A program made the position numbers and the translations under genes. Shown here piece after piece: positions 32,001-41,112 of a DNA stretch of 64,000 nt (position 1 is its first letter; each line of letters opens with the position of its first letter). The notes below the pieces were generated by a model, which was given only the letters and a program-made list of their open reading frames with translations, ran no database searches and was not told the origin of the DNA. The stretch comes from Duganella aquatilis (GTDB lineage Bacteria > Pseudomonadota > Gammaproteobacteria > Burkholderiales > Burkholderiaceae_D), in assembly GCF_009674565.1 (NCBI RefSeq), contig NZ_WKJL01000011.1:62001-126000 (forward strand). The letters are read 5' to 3'.

Positions 32001-33617
32001 TTACTTGTTGCGGGGGACGGCGAAGGCGTCGCCGGCTTTCCACTCCGGAAGCTTGGCGGCGTTGGCGATCAGGCGGCCCAGGTTGAGCGTGTACTGGGCG
32101 GTCTGCACCATGCCCGACAAGTCCCAGCTGGCGTCGTATTCGTCGCTGACCTGGTGGTAGCGCTTGCCATAGGCCTGGGCCTTGGCTTTCGAACCTTCCG
32201 GGTCCTTGATGTAGTCGCGGCCCGATTCGATCGAGAATGCCGGTACGCCGTTCTTGGCGAAGTTGAAGTGGTCGCTGCGGAAGTAGCCGCCCGCCAGGTC
32301 CGGCTTGGCGGCGGCGATCTGCATGCCCATCGATTTCGCCGCCGTTTCGGCCAGTTTGCCCAGCTCGGTGCGCTCGCTGCCCTGCGTGCCGATGTCGCGC
32401 GTGGCGCCGACGAAGTTCAGGCTGTCCAGGTTCAGGTTGGCCGCCGTTTTCGCCAGCGGCCACAGCGGCGACGAGGCGTAGGCCGCGCTGCCCAGCAGGC
32501 CCTGTTCTTCGGCCGCCACCCACAGGAACATCTGGCTGCGCTTGGCCGGCGCCGCTTTGGCCTGCTGCGCCATGGCCAGCAAGGCTGCCGAACCGGAGGC
32601 GTTGTCCACCGCGCCGTTGAAGATCGTATCGCCGCTGTCGCCCTGCTTGCCCAGGTGATCCCAGTGCGCGCTGTAGATTACCACTTCATCCTTCAGCTTG
32701 GGATCGGTGCCCGGCACCACGGCCGCGACGTTGAATTGCTCGACCTTGCGCACCGCCGCCTTCATTTCGCCATTCAGCCTGGCGGCCAGCGGCACCGGCT
32801 TGAAGTCCTTCTTCTCGGCGGCGGCGCGCAGCGCGTCCAGATCCTGACCGGCGGCGGTGAACAGCGCGCGCGCCGTGTCGTCCGTCATCCAGCCTTGCAG
32901 CTGCGTGCCCAGCGTGCCGGCCGCCAGCTGGAAGCGCTCCACGCCCGACCAGCTGTTCTGGATCACGCTCCAGCCATACGACGCCGTCGGCGTGGTGTGG
33001 ATCAGCAGCACGCCGGCCGCGCCCTGGCGCTGCGCTTCTTCAAACTTGTAGGTCCAGCGGCCGTAGTAGGTCAGGCCCTTGCCGTTGAAGCGGTTCGGCT
33101 GTTCGGCCGTCGGCTGCGGGTCGTTGACCATCATGACCAGGATCTTGCCCTTCAGGTCCATGCCCTTGTAGTCGTTCCACTGCTCGTCCGGCGCGGTGAT
33201 GCCGTAGCCGACGAACACCAGGTCCGCATTGAAGCTGTGCGCGGCGGTCGCATCGCCCGGCGCAAACACCCAGTCCTTGCCGAAGGCGATGTCCAGCGGC
33301 TTGCCGCCCGCTTCCAGTTTCAGCGTGCTCTCGGCTGGCTGCGTCTTGACGCCGGCGATCAACACCGGCTGGCGGAAGCTGCCGCCATTGCCCGGTTTCA
33401 GGCCCAGCGCCATCGCCTGGGTTTCCAGATACGCCACCGTCAAATCGCCGCCGCGCTGGCCGGTGCCGCGTCCTTCCAGCAGGTCGCTGGCCAGGAATTG
33501 CAGATGGGCGCGCAACGGCGCTTCCTGCACCATGGCGGTCTTGCCGGCATCGGCGTGAACGGGGAATGCCAGCGCCAGGCTCATGGCCAGCGCGGATGCT
33601 ACAAAGGATGTCTTCAT
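32001..33617 (-). CDS. Secreted M28-family zinc aminopeptidase with PA domain
   Basis: A 538-residue exported metallopeptidase with signal peptide (about the first 22 residues, ending PVHA). A PA (protease-associated) insert about 130-250 follows. The M28 core has zinc ligands in YSAHWDHLG, GAVDNASGSAAL, AAEEQGLLGSA (the catalytic Glu plus a ligand), LNLDSLNF and YFRSDHFNFA. It removes N-terminal amino acids from peptides in the periplasm or outside. Convergent with the export locus and separated from it by the palindrome. Confidence 0.9.
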   Translation of the reverse strand: MKTSFVASALAMSLALAFPVHADAGKTAMVQEAPLRAHLQFLASDLLEGRGTGQRGGDLTVAYLETQAMALGLKPGNGGSFRQPVLIAGVKTQPAESTLKLEAGGKPLDIAFGKDWVFAPGDATAAHSFNADLVFVGYGITAPDEQWNDYKGMDLKGKILVMMVNDPQPTAEQPNRFNGKGLTYYGRWTYKFEEAQRQGAAGVLLIHTTPTASYGWSVIQNSWSGVERFQLAAGTLGTQLQGWMTDDTARALFTAAGQDLDALRAAAEKKDFKPVPLAARLNGEMKAAVRKVEQFNVAAVVPGTDPKLKDEVVIYSAHWDHLGKQGDSGDTIFNGAVDNASGSAALLAMAQQAKAAPAKRSQMFLWVAAEEQGLLGSAAYASSPLWPLAKTAANLNLDSLNFVGATRDIGTQGSERTELGKLAETAAKSMGMQIAAAKPDLAGGYFRSDHFNFAKNGVPAFSIESGRDYIKDPEGSKAKAQAYGKRYHQVSDEYDASWDLSGMVQTAQYTLNLGRLIANAAKLPEWKAGDAFAVPRNK

Positions 33618-33719
33618 TGTTATGATGTCCTGGGTCAGTGATCGATGCGGTTTTTCCGCGCGGACATTGTATGCGATTTGCCGCCGCCGTCATCCGCCCG
33701 TCGCGTTAAAATGGCGGAC

Positions 33720-34631
33720 ATGACTGCACGCACTCCCTACATCGGCCGCTTCGCCCCTTCGCCGACCGGCCCCCTGCATTTCGGCTCGCTGGTCGCCGCC
33801 ATGGCCAGCTATCTCGACGCCAAGGCGCACCACGGCCAGTGGCTGCTGCGCATCGAGGACGTGGATGGCGCCCGCAACGTCGACGGCGCCGCCGAGCACA
33901 TCCTGGCTTCGATCCAGCGCTGCGGCATGCACTGGGACGGCGACGTCTCCTGGCAAACGCAGCGCTACCCGCTATACCAGCAGGCGCTGGAGCAGTTGGG
34001 CGGCCTGGTCTATCCCTGCGGCTGCTCGCGCCGCGAAATCGCCGATTCGCAGGTGAACCTGGCCGGCCACCACACGCAGGCGCTGGTCTATCCCGGCATC
34101 TGCCGCGACGGCCTCGCGCCCGGCAAGGTGGAACGCGCGCTGCGCCTGAAAGTGCCGCAGTCGCCGCACTGCGTGCTGTCCTTCGAGGACCGCTGGGCCG
34201 GCCGCTACAGCCAGGATCTGACCGCCGACGTGGGCGATTTCATCATCCGCCGCGCCGACGGCTACTGGGCTTACCAGCTGGCGGTGGTGGTGGACGACGG
34301 CGCGCAAGGCATCACCGACATCGTGCGCGGCGCCGACCTGCTCGATTCGACGCCGCGCCAGCTCTATCTGCAACAGGTGCTGGGCCTGCCGCAGCCAACC
34401 TATCTGCACGTGCCGGTGGTGGTCAACGAGGCGGGCGACAAGATGTCCAAGCAAACCGGCGCGCAGGCCTTCGACACCGGCGCCGATCCGCAGGTGCTGT
34501 TGCGCGAGGCCATGCTGCCGGCCGCCCGCTTTCTCGGCCTGGATATACAGGCGGAAACGATCGATGCCTTCTGGCGCGCCGCCACGCCTGCCTGGGCGCA
34601 ACTATTGCAAACGCTGCCGCGCCGCCCGTAA
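33720..34631 (+). CDS. gluQRS: Glutamyl-Q tRNA(Asp) synthetase
   Basis: A 303-residue truncated class I glutamyl-tRNA synthetase-like enzyme that attaches Glu to queuosine at position 34 of tRNA-Asp. YIGRFAPSPTGPLHFGSL contains the HIGH-type motif. A zinc site is formed by CGCSRREI and YPGICR, and KMSKQTGAQ is the KMSKS-type loop. The anticodon-binding domain is missing, as expected. ATG 33720 gives the usual family start; ATG 33711 is also possible. Divergent from the M28 gene. Confidence 0.9.
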   Translation: MTARTPYIGRFAPSPTGPLHFGSLVAAMASYLDAKAHHGQWLLRIEDVDGARNVDGAAEHILASIQRCGMHWDGDVSWQTQRYPLYQQALEQLGGLVYPCGCSRREIADSQVNLAGHHTQALVYPGICRDGLAPGKVERALRLKVPQSPHCVLSFEDRWAGRYSQDLTADVGDFIIRRADGYWAYQLAVVVDDGAQGITDIVRGADLLDSTPRQLYLQQVLGLPQPTYLHVPVVVNEAGDKMSKQTGAQAFDTGADPQVLLREAMLPAARFLGLDIQAETIDAFWRAATPAWAQLLQTLPRRP

Positions 34632-34673
34632 AAACGTGCGCCGCGCATCGGCGCTTTTCCCTACACTGATCCG

Positions 34674-36170
34674 ATGGAAGTCGAACTTAAACTCTTACTG
34701 GCGCCTGAACACAACGAGCAGGTGCTGCAGCATCCGCTGCTCGGCGAGCCGGCGCGCGTGCAGCAACTGACGGCGCGCTACTTCGATACGCCAGACCTGC
34801 ACCTGATGCGCCACGGCGCCGGCCTGCGCGTGCGCCGGGTCGATGGCGCGTGGATACAGACCATGAAAGCGGGCGGCAGCGTGCAGAGCGGCCTGCACAG
34901 CCGCAACGAATGGGAAGGCCAGGTGGACCGCTCGTGGCCGCGGCTCGGCAAGCTGCGCAAACTGATCGGCGACGACCGGCAATGGCTGACGGTGCTCGAC
35001 GCCACCAACCTCAAGGAGCGGCTGGAGCCGCTGTTCCTGGTGGATGTGCAGCGTCACGTGTGGGATGTGGAAATCGACGGCAATCGCATCGAAGTGGCGC
35101 TCGACGTCGGCCACATCGAACGCCAGTCGCACCGGGCGCCGGTCAACGAAATCGAACTGGAACTGAAGGATGGCGATCCCGCCGGCCTGTACGCCTTCGC
35201 GCTGCAACTGCTGGAGGATATTCCTCTGCGCATCAGCAACATCAACAAGGCGCAGCGCGGCTACATGCTGGTGCGCGAAAGCGGCCACGCACCGTTCCGC
35301 GCGCAGGCGCTGGACCTGGACGCCGACGCCAGCCTCAGCGACGCCCTGCCCGCCGTGCTGGGCAACTGCCTGGAGCACATCCAGCGCAACGAAGTGGCGG
35401 TGATCGAAGGCGACGATCAGGAAACGCTGCACCAGATGCGCGTGGGCGTGCGCCGCCTGCGCTCGGCCATCAAGCTGTTCAAGGATATCGCGCCCTGCCC
35501 GCCTGCGCTGCTGGAGGATGTCAGCTGGCTGGGCACGGAACTGGGCGCGGCGCGCGATTGGGATGTGCTGCTGTCATCGACGCTGACGCGCATCGACGCC
35601 ACGCCCGGCGGTCAGCACAGCATGCTGGAGCTGCTGTCGCTGGCGCAGCAAACCGCGCAAGCCAAACGGCGCGAGGCGGCGCAAGCTTTACTTTCGCAGC
35701 GCTATACCAGATTGATGCTGACGCTGGGATCATGGATGCTGCAGGCGGCGCCACTGCTGAATGGATCGGCGGCGCAGTTCTCGCGCCACACCTTGCAGCA
35801 CCTGCACAAGTCGCTGCTGAAGCGCGCCGCGCGCATGAACGACAGCGACGCCGCCAGCGCCCACCGCACGCGCATCGCCGCCAAGCGGGGCCGCTACGCG
35901 CTGGAATTCTTCCACTCGCTGTACCGCGCCAAGGGAGCGCATGAATATCTGAAAACGCTGGCCGCCGCGCAGGACGAACTGGGGCAGCATAACGATCTGG
36001 TGGTGGCCGACCGGCTATTGCAGGAACTGGCGCAGGACCAGCCGCAGGCGGCCGGCGTGATCCAGTTCGCGCGCGGCTACCTGATCGCGCAGCAGGCCAC
36101 GCAGCCGGCCGACCTGGCGGCGATCCGCAACCGCCTGCACGCGCTGCGGCTGCCGCACGTTAAACGCTGA
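34674..36170 (+). CDS. CYTH and CHAD domain protein
   Basis: A 498-residue protein. The CYTH domain (about 1-200) begins with the EVELKLLL motif (ExExK), which lines a phosphate/metal-binding tunnel. The CHAD domain (about 215-490) is a helical bundle with conserved basic residues (LHQMRVGVRRLRSAIKLFK, then HRTRIAAKRGRYALEFF). Such proteins hydrolyse triphosphates (CYTH, as in YgiF/ThTPase) and bind polyphosphate granules (CHAD). Alone in its orientation block; 43 bp after gluQRS, so co-transcription is possible. Confidence 0.88.
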   Translation: MEVELKLLLAPEHNEQVLQHPLLGEPARVQQLTARYFDTPDLHLMRHGAGLRVRRVDGAWIQTMKAGGSVQSGLHSRNEWEGQVDRSWPRLGKLRKLIGDDRQWLTVLDATNLKERLEPLFLVDVQRHVWDVEIDGNRIEVALDVGHIERQSHRAPVNEIELELKDGDPAGLYAFALQLLEDIPLRISNINKAQRGYMLVRESGHAPFRAQALDLDADASLSDALPAVLGNCLEHIQRNEVAVIEGDDQETLHQMRVGVRRLRSAIKLFKDIAPCPPALLEDVSWLGTELGAARDWDVLLSSTLTRIDATPGGQHSMLELLSLAQQTAQAKRREAAQALLSQRYTRLMLTLGSWMLQAAPLLNGSAAQFSRHTLQHLHKSLLKRAARMNDSDAASAHRTRIAAKRGRYALEFFHSLYRAKGAHEYLKTLAAAQDELGQHNDLVVADRLLQELAQDQPQAAGVIQFARGYLIAQQATQPADLAAIRNRLHALRLPHVKR

Positions 36171-36563
36171 TCAACGACGCGCGGGCTTGGAGATCACGCT
36201 CCAGGTCAGCGTGCCGGGGCACTTGGCCTGCTGCACCGCCAGCAGCGCATCGTCGGCCTCGGTGCTGGCCTGTGCATACTCCTTGCGGCCCGATACCTTG
36301 AAGTGCAGCGCCGGCGAGGCCGAGCTGGCGGTCTTCGACAGCGTCGGCGCGAAGCCGCGCTCGGTGAGGATCTTGCGGCAAGGCGCCAGGCCGGTCAGCT
36401 CGTCCGCCTCGATGTCGATGGTGAAAATCCAGCTCTCCACATAGCCGCGCGCGGCGCGATCCGGCTCCGGCAGCATCAGGTTGGACGGCACGGTGGCGGC
36501 GCCGGCGGCGACAGACAGCAAGGTGGCGCTCAACGCCAGCGCGATTCGACGAAACATGGGCAT
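36171..36563 (-). CDS. Small secreted protein of unknown function
   Basis: A 130-residue exported protein with signal peptide (MPMFRRIALALSATLLSVAAGA). No domain recognised. It has two cysteines (near 61 and 114) that could form a disulphide, one in TGLAPCRKILTERGF and one in AKCPGTLTWSV. Its end abuts the convergent CYTH-CHAD gene with no gap. TAGGAAAT precedes the ATG. Restricted distribution is likely but cannot be tested here. Confidence 0.65.
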   Translation of the reverse strand: MPMFRRIALALSATLLSVAAGAATVPSNLMLPEPDRAARGYVESWIFTIDIEADELTGLAPCRKILTERGFAPTLSKTASSASPALHFKVSGRKEYAQASTEADDALLAVQQAKCPGTLTWSVISKPARR

Positions 36564-36593
36564 TTCCTAAAAATCCGGTAAAACGCTATGGTA

Positions 36594-37190
36594 TCAGGCC
36601 AGCAGCGGATACAGGGTGGCGACCAGCGCCAGCGCCATCACCACGTTGAAAATGCGTACCGAACGAGGATCCTGCAGCACGCGCCGCATGGCCACGCCGA
36701 ACAGCGCCCACGAGCCGACGCAGAACACGCCGATCACGCCAAACACGCCGGACAGCAGCGCCACGTCGGCCACATGGAAGCCCTGCGGCAGATAAGTGGT
36801 CAGCGCGCTGAGCGACATCACCCAGGCCTTCGGATTGATCCACTGGAAAGCCGCGGCGCCCCAGAAGCCCATCGGCTTCGACAGGCTGACCTGCTGCGCG
36901 CTCATCGGCGCCGCGTGCGCCAGCTTCCACGCCAGCCATAGCAGATAGATGGCGCCGGCGTACTTGAGGATGGTCTGCAACATCGGCACCTGCTCGAACA
37001 CCGCATGCAGTCCCAGCCCGGTCGCGAAAATCATGAAGGTGAAGCCGCAGGTAATGCCGAACAGATGCGGCAGCGAGCGCTTGAAACCGTAATTCAGGCC
37101 GGAAGCCAGAATCATGGTGTTGTTGGGGCCGGGCGTGATGGAGCTGATGGCGGCAAAGGTGCACAGGGGCAGCAGCAATTCGGGCGACAT
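36594..37190 (-). CDS. LysE-family amino-acid exporter
   Basis: A 198-residue inner-membrane protein with about six hydrophobic segments and the LysE/RhtB signature ISSITPGPNNTMILASGLNYG near residues 13-33 (partly quoted). It probably exports an amino acid or related metabolite. ATG 37190 gives the family N-terminus (MSPELLLPLCTF); an in-frame ATG at 37220 has no better ribosome binding site. Same strand as the LysR gene upstream at 37291, which might control it. Confidence 0.85.
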   Translation of the reverse strand: MSPELLLPLCTFAAISSITPGPNNTMILASGLNYGFKRSLPHLFGITCGFTFMIFATGLGLHAVFEQVPMLQTILKYAGAIYLLWLAWKLAHAAPMSAQQVSLSKPMGFWGAAAFQWINPKAWVMSLSALTTYLPQGFHVADVALLSGVFGVIGVFCVGSWALFGVAMRRVLQDPRSVRIFNVVMALALVATLYPLLA

Positions 37191-37290
37191 GGAGTATCCG
37201 TTCTCAAGGTGTGCTTGCATTGTACGGTCAGCTGTACTGGCCGCAACCAGTACACTTATACAAACAGTTGCCATCACTGTATAGGTAACT

Positions 37291-38217
37291 TTACCGGTAC
37301 GAGCTTTCCAGTTCGCGCCGCACCAGGTCCTGGCCGTTTTCGATCACGAAGTCCTGGAACGACGCCGCCACCTTGGGAATCGGCTGATCGGTCAGGTGCA
37401 TGATATGCCAGTCCGCCTCCACCGGATTGTGCGCCATCGGCAGCATGGACAGCAGGCCGGCCTTGAATTCCAGCGCGCAGGCGTGCACCGACAGAAAGCC
37501 CACGCCCAGGCCGGCCGACACCATGCGCTTGATCGCCTCGTTGCTGGACACTTCGGAACCGAATTCCGCCGCATGCCCTTCCTCGCGCAGCAGCTTCTCG
37601 ACCGCCGTGCGCGTTCCCGAGCCGCGTTCGCGTACCAGCAGGTTGGCCGCCATCACGTCGTTGAGCGTGATTTTTTTCTTCTTCATCAGCGGGTGCGACG
37701 GGCTGGCGACAAAAGCCATCGGGTGGCGTGCGAAACGGGCGGCGCTGGTGCGCAGCTCGCGCGGCGGCGTGCCCATGATGGCCAGCTCGATCTCGTGCCG
37801 CGCCAGCATATTGATGATCTCCGTGCGGTTGCCCACCTGGAGCTTGAGCCGCACGTCCGGCCGCTCCAGCGTGAACGGCACCAGCAGCGGCGGCAGCAAG
37901 TGCTCCGCCGTGGTCACCGCGCCGATGCGTAGCGTACCGGAGGTGACGCCCTGCAGCGCCGCCAGTTCGTCGGTGGCCTGCTCCCACAGCCGCAGGATGC
38001 GCTCGGAGAAATCGGCCATCACCTCGCCGGCCGCCGTCAGCTGGATGTTGCGGCCGACCTTGCGTGTCAGTGGCATGCCGGTGATCTCTTCCAGCGTGCG
38101 CAGTTGCAGCGACACCGCCGGCTGCGTCAGGTGCATGGCGTCCGCTGCGCGCGACACGCTCTCGTGGCGGGCTACCAGTACAAGCGATTCCAGCTGCCGA
38201 AAACTGGCATGATACAT
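37291..38217 (-). CDS. LysR-type regulator, CbbR-like
   Basis: A 308-residue LTTR with N-terminal winged HTH (FRQLESLVLVARHESVSRA, AADAMHLTQPAVSLQLRTLE) and a two-lobe effector domain (LRIGAVTTAEHLLPPLL; LGVGFLSVHACALEF). The overall style matches the CbbR group; no Calvin-cycle genes are near. It is divergent from the CbbY-like HAD gene at 38309, an arrangement recalling cbbR/cbbY, and upstream of the LysE gene. The 91-bp AT-rich gap between it and 38309 probably holds its operator. Confidence 0.86.
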   Translation of the reverse strand: MYHASFRQLESLVLVARHESVSRAADAMHLTQPAVSLQLRTLEEITGMPLTRKVGRNIQLTAAGEVMADFSERILRLWEQATDELAALQGVTSGTLRIGAVTTAEHLLPPLLVPFTLERPDVRLKLQVGNRTEIINMLARHEIELAIMGTPPRELRTSAARFARHPMAFVASPSHPLMKKKKITLNDVMAANLLVRERGSGTRTAVEKLLREEGHAAEFGSEVSSNEAIKRMVSAGLGVGFLSVHACALEFKAGLLSMLPMAHNPVEADWHIMHLTDQPIPKVAASFQDFVIENGQDLVRRELESSYR

Positions 38218-38308
38218 AAGAATTCCTTATTAATTATCCAAAATCTTTAATTTTTCTTTTGTTCATTCTACCTCTATATTGATAGACATCTGACATCGTT
38301 GAGCGAGA

Positions 38309-39016
38309 ATGAACATGAGCATAGACGTGATCTTCCTGGGCCTGGACGGCGTTCTGTTCGATACCGAAGCCCTGCACCTGGCGGCCTGCAATGCGGCGTT
38401 TGCCAACGCCGGCCTGTCGCTGCGCTGGACCTTGCCGGCGTTGCGCGCGGCCGCCGCCGCCCACGGCTATGCGCGCGCCATCGGTTCCGCCGTCGCCCTG
38501 CCGCCGCTGTCGCGCGAAAAACAGCGCGTGGCCGAACTCTTCGAAGACAAGCACCGCCAGTTCCACCAGGCGATCCTGGCGCGTCCGCCGCAGGCGCAGA
38601 CCGCCGCGCTGAAGCTGATCGAGGATGCCGCCGCCGCCGGCTGCAAGATCTGCATCCTGACCGACCTGCCGGCGCCGGCCACCTCGGCGTTGCTGGAGCG
38701 CCACTTCGGGGCCGACGTCACCAGCTTGTTCAGCGTGGTCGCGGGCGGCGCCAGTTTCGACGCGCCTGCCGGCACCGGTCCCTATGCGCACGCGCTGCAC
38801 GCCATGGGCGTCCAGCCGCAGGACGCCGTCGCCATCGACACCGCCGTGCCGGCCCTGCGCGCCGCCGCCGACGCCGGCCTGCGGACCGTCTCCGTTGCGC
38901 CCTACGGTACGGACGTGGTGCGCCCGCGCCAGTTCATCACTTTCGACGCCCTGCACGAATTGCAGGCCAGCCCCTGCGTTCCGGCGCCAAAGCCGGCGCT
39001 GCACCGCGCGGCGTAA
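38309..39016 (+). CDS. HAD-like (CbbY-type) protein lacking the nucleophile Asp
   Basis: A 235-residue protein with the overall HAD phosphatase layout: a cap region (about 20-90), motif II as ILTDLP near residue 119, and a motif IV-like VAIDTAVPALRAA region. Motif I reads FLGLDGVLFD where the family has F-D-x-D-G; the nucleophile Asp is replaced by Gly11, while Asp13 is kept. The motif IV acidic pair is also altered. It is thus probably not an active phosphatase, perhaps a binding or regulatory relative. GAGCGAGA precedes the ATG. Divergent from the LysR gene. Confidence 0.78.
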   Translation: MNMSIDVIFLGLDGVLFDTEALHLAACNAAFANAGLSLRWTLPALRAAAAAHGYARAIGSAVALPPLSREKQRVAELFEDKHRQFHQAILARPPQAQTAALKLIEDAAAAGCKICILTDLPAPATSALLERHFGADVTSLFSVVAGGASFDAPAGTGPYAHALHAMGVQPQDAVAIDTAVPALRAAADAGLRTVSVAPYGTDVVRPRQFITFDALHELQASPCVPAPKPALHRAA

Positions 39017-39047
39017 AGAAGCCGCAAAACCGGCCGATAATGAGGTT

Positions 39048-40589
39048 ATGACAACGATCGCCTCCATCAACCGGACCACGCCAGCAGCCACCGCTCCAAC
39101 GGCGGCCGGCAGCTACACGTCCACGTCCAGCGCCGCCAGCACGGCAGGCAATGGCTCTTCCACCGTGGTGTCGCTGGGCGCGGCCGCCGCGCCGGTGTCC
39201 GACAAGGCGCTGGTGTGGGAAAACCGCACCCGCAGCACCTCCGCCAGCCTGATGGCGCGCAACTTCGGCAACGAGGTCGGCGCCAACCGCCTGAAAGGCC
39301 TGGGCGGCGAGCTGCTGAAACAGGTGGCCTACGACGGCGCGGATTTTTCGCAGACGGTGCAGCAGGCGCCGGGCGGCACGCAAGCCAACACCTATGACAT
39401 GCTGGTGTCGCCGTCGCAGGTATCGCAGCACGGCATGGGCGACAACCAGATCTCGCTGAGCATCACCACCCGCAGCGGCGCCAAGGTGGAGCTGAAGCTG
39501 GACGCGGGCGACAACAGCATCGCCGTCGAAGCGCACGTCGACGGCAAGCTGACCGACACGGAGCGCAAGGCGCTGGGTGAATTGTCCGACGCCTTCCAGA
39601 AGTCCATCGATGGCCTGAGCGAAGACCCGCCGCGCATCGACATCGCCGGCCTGACGCAGTTCGACAGCAGCGCGCTGGCGTCGGTGGACCTGAAGGGCCG
39701 CGTCAAACTCAATGCCAACGACACGCAACAGCTGGACTTCCATGCCGACAGCACCCAGCGCACGTTGAGCTTCAGCGGCCCGGCCGGCAACGCCAGCATC
39801 GACGTCGATCTGAGCAAGCCTGCCAGCTGGGGCAGCAAGGAGCAGCAGGCCACGGCGCTGAAGAATTATCTGCAGCAGGTCGACCAGGCCGGCGTGCGCG
39901 GCCAGGGCAAAGGCGACATGATCACGATGTTCAAGGACGCCTTCACCGGCATGAACAGCGACTACGGCAAGCCGCCGCCGGCTTCGCCGCAAAGCATTTT
40001 CCTGACCGACCAGGATCACGCGCTGACCACCGGCCTGGCCGACTTCAGCGCGTCGTTCGCGCAGACCGAGGTGTCGTCCAATCCGATGCGTCCTTCGGAA
40101 AAGGACAGCTTCGCCTACGACCTGTCGCAGAAGACCAGCATCAGCGGCACTTCGCAGCTGGACCGCGGCGTCTCGCAGAAGCAGGAGTCGCACCTGAAGG
40201 CGCGCTATCACGAGCCGGTGAAGGCCGGCGCCTTGCTGGCGCTGGACATGTCGCCCAACTCGCAGAACTACAAGTACAACATCATCGACGACAGCGCCAG
40301 CAGCAGCACCAGCATCAGCTACGAGAAAGGCGTGCTGGCCAAGGCCTCGCTGGAAACGCAGGCGCACCAGTCGATACGGACGCTGAAATACATGCTGGGC
40401 AAACTGAAGGACGACCAGACCACGCCGGACGGCAAGGCGATGTCGCGCGACCTGGTGCCGACGCTGGAGCCGGAGCGCTACGGCCTCGATCCACTCACCG
40501 ACGACCAGCGCACGCAGATGCTGGCCACCCTGAACAAGCAGATCTTCCTGCAATCGAATCCGTCCGCGATACCTGATGAGCGCAACTGA
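39048..40589 (+). CDS. Large protein of unknown function, Ser/Thr-rich N-terminus
   Basis: A 513-residue protein; no family recognised. Residues 1-50 are Ser/Thr/Ala-rich low complexity. The middle (90-290) has alternating strands with ITTRSGAKVELKLDAGDNSIAVEAHVDGKLT-type repeats (partly quoted). The C-terminal part (340-500) is helical and polar with SFAYDLSQKTSISGTSQLDRG. There is no signal peptide and no Cys. It could be a secreted or structural protein by analogy with other Gly/Ser/Thr-rich proteins of this family of bacteria, but that is a guess. GAGG precedes the ATG closely. It overlaps the next gene by 14 bp. Confidence 0.65.
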   Translation: MTTIASINRTTPAATAPTAAGSYTSTSSAASTAGNGSSTVVSLGAAAAPVSDKALVWENRTRSTSASLMARNFGNEVGANRLKGLGGELLKQVAYDGADFSQTVQQAPGGTQANTYDMLVSPSQVSQHGMGDNQISLSITTRSGAKVELKLDAGDNSIAVEAHVDGKLTDTERKALGELSDAFQKSIDGLSEDPPRIDIAGLTQFDSSALASVDLKGRVKLNANDTQQLDFHADSTQRTLSFSGPAGNASIDVDLSKPASWGSKEQQATALKNYLQQVDQAGVRGQGKGDMITMFKDAFTGMNSDYGKPPPASPQSIFLTDQDHALTTGLADFSASFAQTEVSSNPMRPSEKDSFAYDLSQKTSISGTSQLDRGVSQKQESHLKARYHEPVKAGALLALDMSPNSQNYKYNIIDDSASSSTSISYEKGVLAKASLETQAHQSIRTLKYMLGKLKDDQTTPDGKAMSRDLVPTLEPERYGLDPLTDDQRTQMLATLNKQIFLQSNPSAIPDERN

Positions 40590-41112
40590 ACACTTTACCC
40601 TGCTGGCGCGCTACAACGCCGGCATGAACCAGCAGCTCTACGACGCCGCAGCGAAACTGCCGGCGGGCGAATTCACGGCCAATCGCAAGGCCTTCTTTGG
40701 CTCGCTGGCCGGCACGCTGAACCACCTGCTGACGGCCGACACGCTCTGGCTCAAGCGCTTCGCCGCGCACCCGGCGCAGTTCGCGGCGCTGCAAGCGGTA
40801 CGCGACACGCCGCAGCCGGCGTCGCTGGCGCACTCCTTCGGTGACGACCTGCCGACGCTGCGCGCACACCGCGAGCGGCTGGACGCCGTCATCAGCGCCC
40901 TGGCGGCGCAACTGACGGAAGCCGACCTGGCGCAGCCCTTTGAATACCGCAGTACCCGCGGCGATATTTACTGCAAGGAGTTCGGCCTGGTTCTGCTACA
41001 CTTCTTCAATCACCAGACCCATCACCGCGGCCAGGCCAGCACATTGCTGACACAGGCCGGCGTCGACCTCGGCGTGACCGATATCATCGTGCTGGTGCCG
41101 GAGCTGCCATGA
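40576..41112 (+). CDS. DinB-family protein
   Basis: A 178-residue four-helix protein of the DinB/YfiT-like superfamily, with the metal-binding His triad placed in NHLLTADTLW and FFNHQTHHRGQ. Such proteins act as putative metal-dependent thiol transferases or stress proteins; the precise role is unknown. Its ATG lies 14 bp inside the preceding gene and its stop overlaps the dehydrogenase start (ATGA), so the three genes are probably one operon. Confidence 0.87.
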   Translation: MSATEHFTLLARYNAGMNQQLYDAAAKLPAGEFTANRKAFFGSLAGTLNHLLTADTLWLKRFAAHPAQFAALQAVRDTPQPASLAHSFGDDLPTLRAHRERLDAVISALAAQLTEADLAQPFEYRSTRGDIYCKEFGLVLLHFFNHQTHHRGQASTLLTQAGVDLGVTDIIVLVPELP

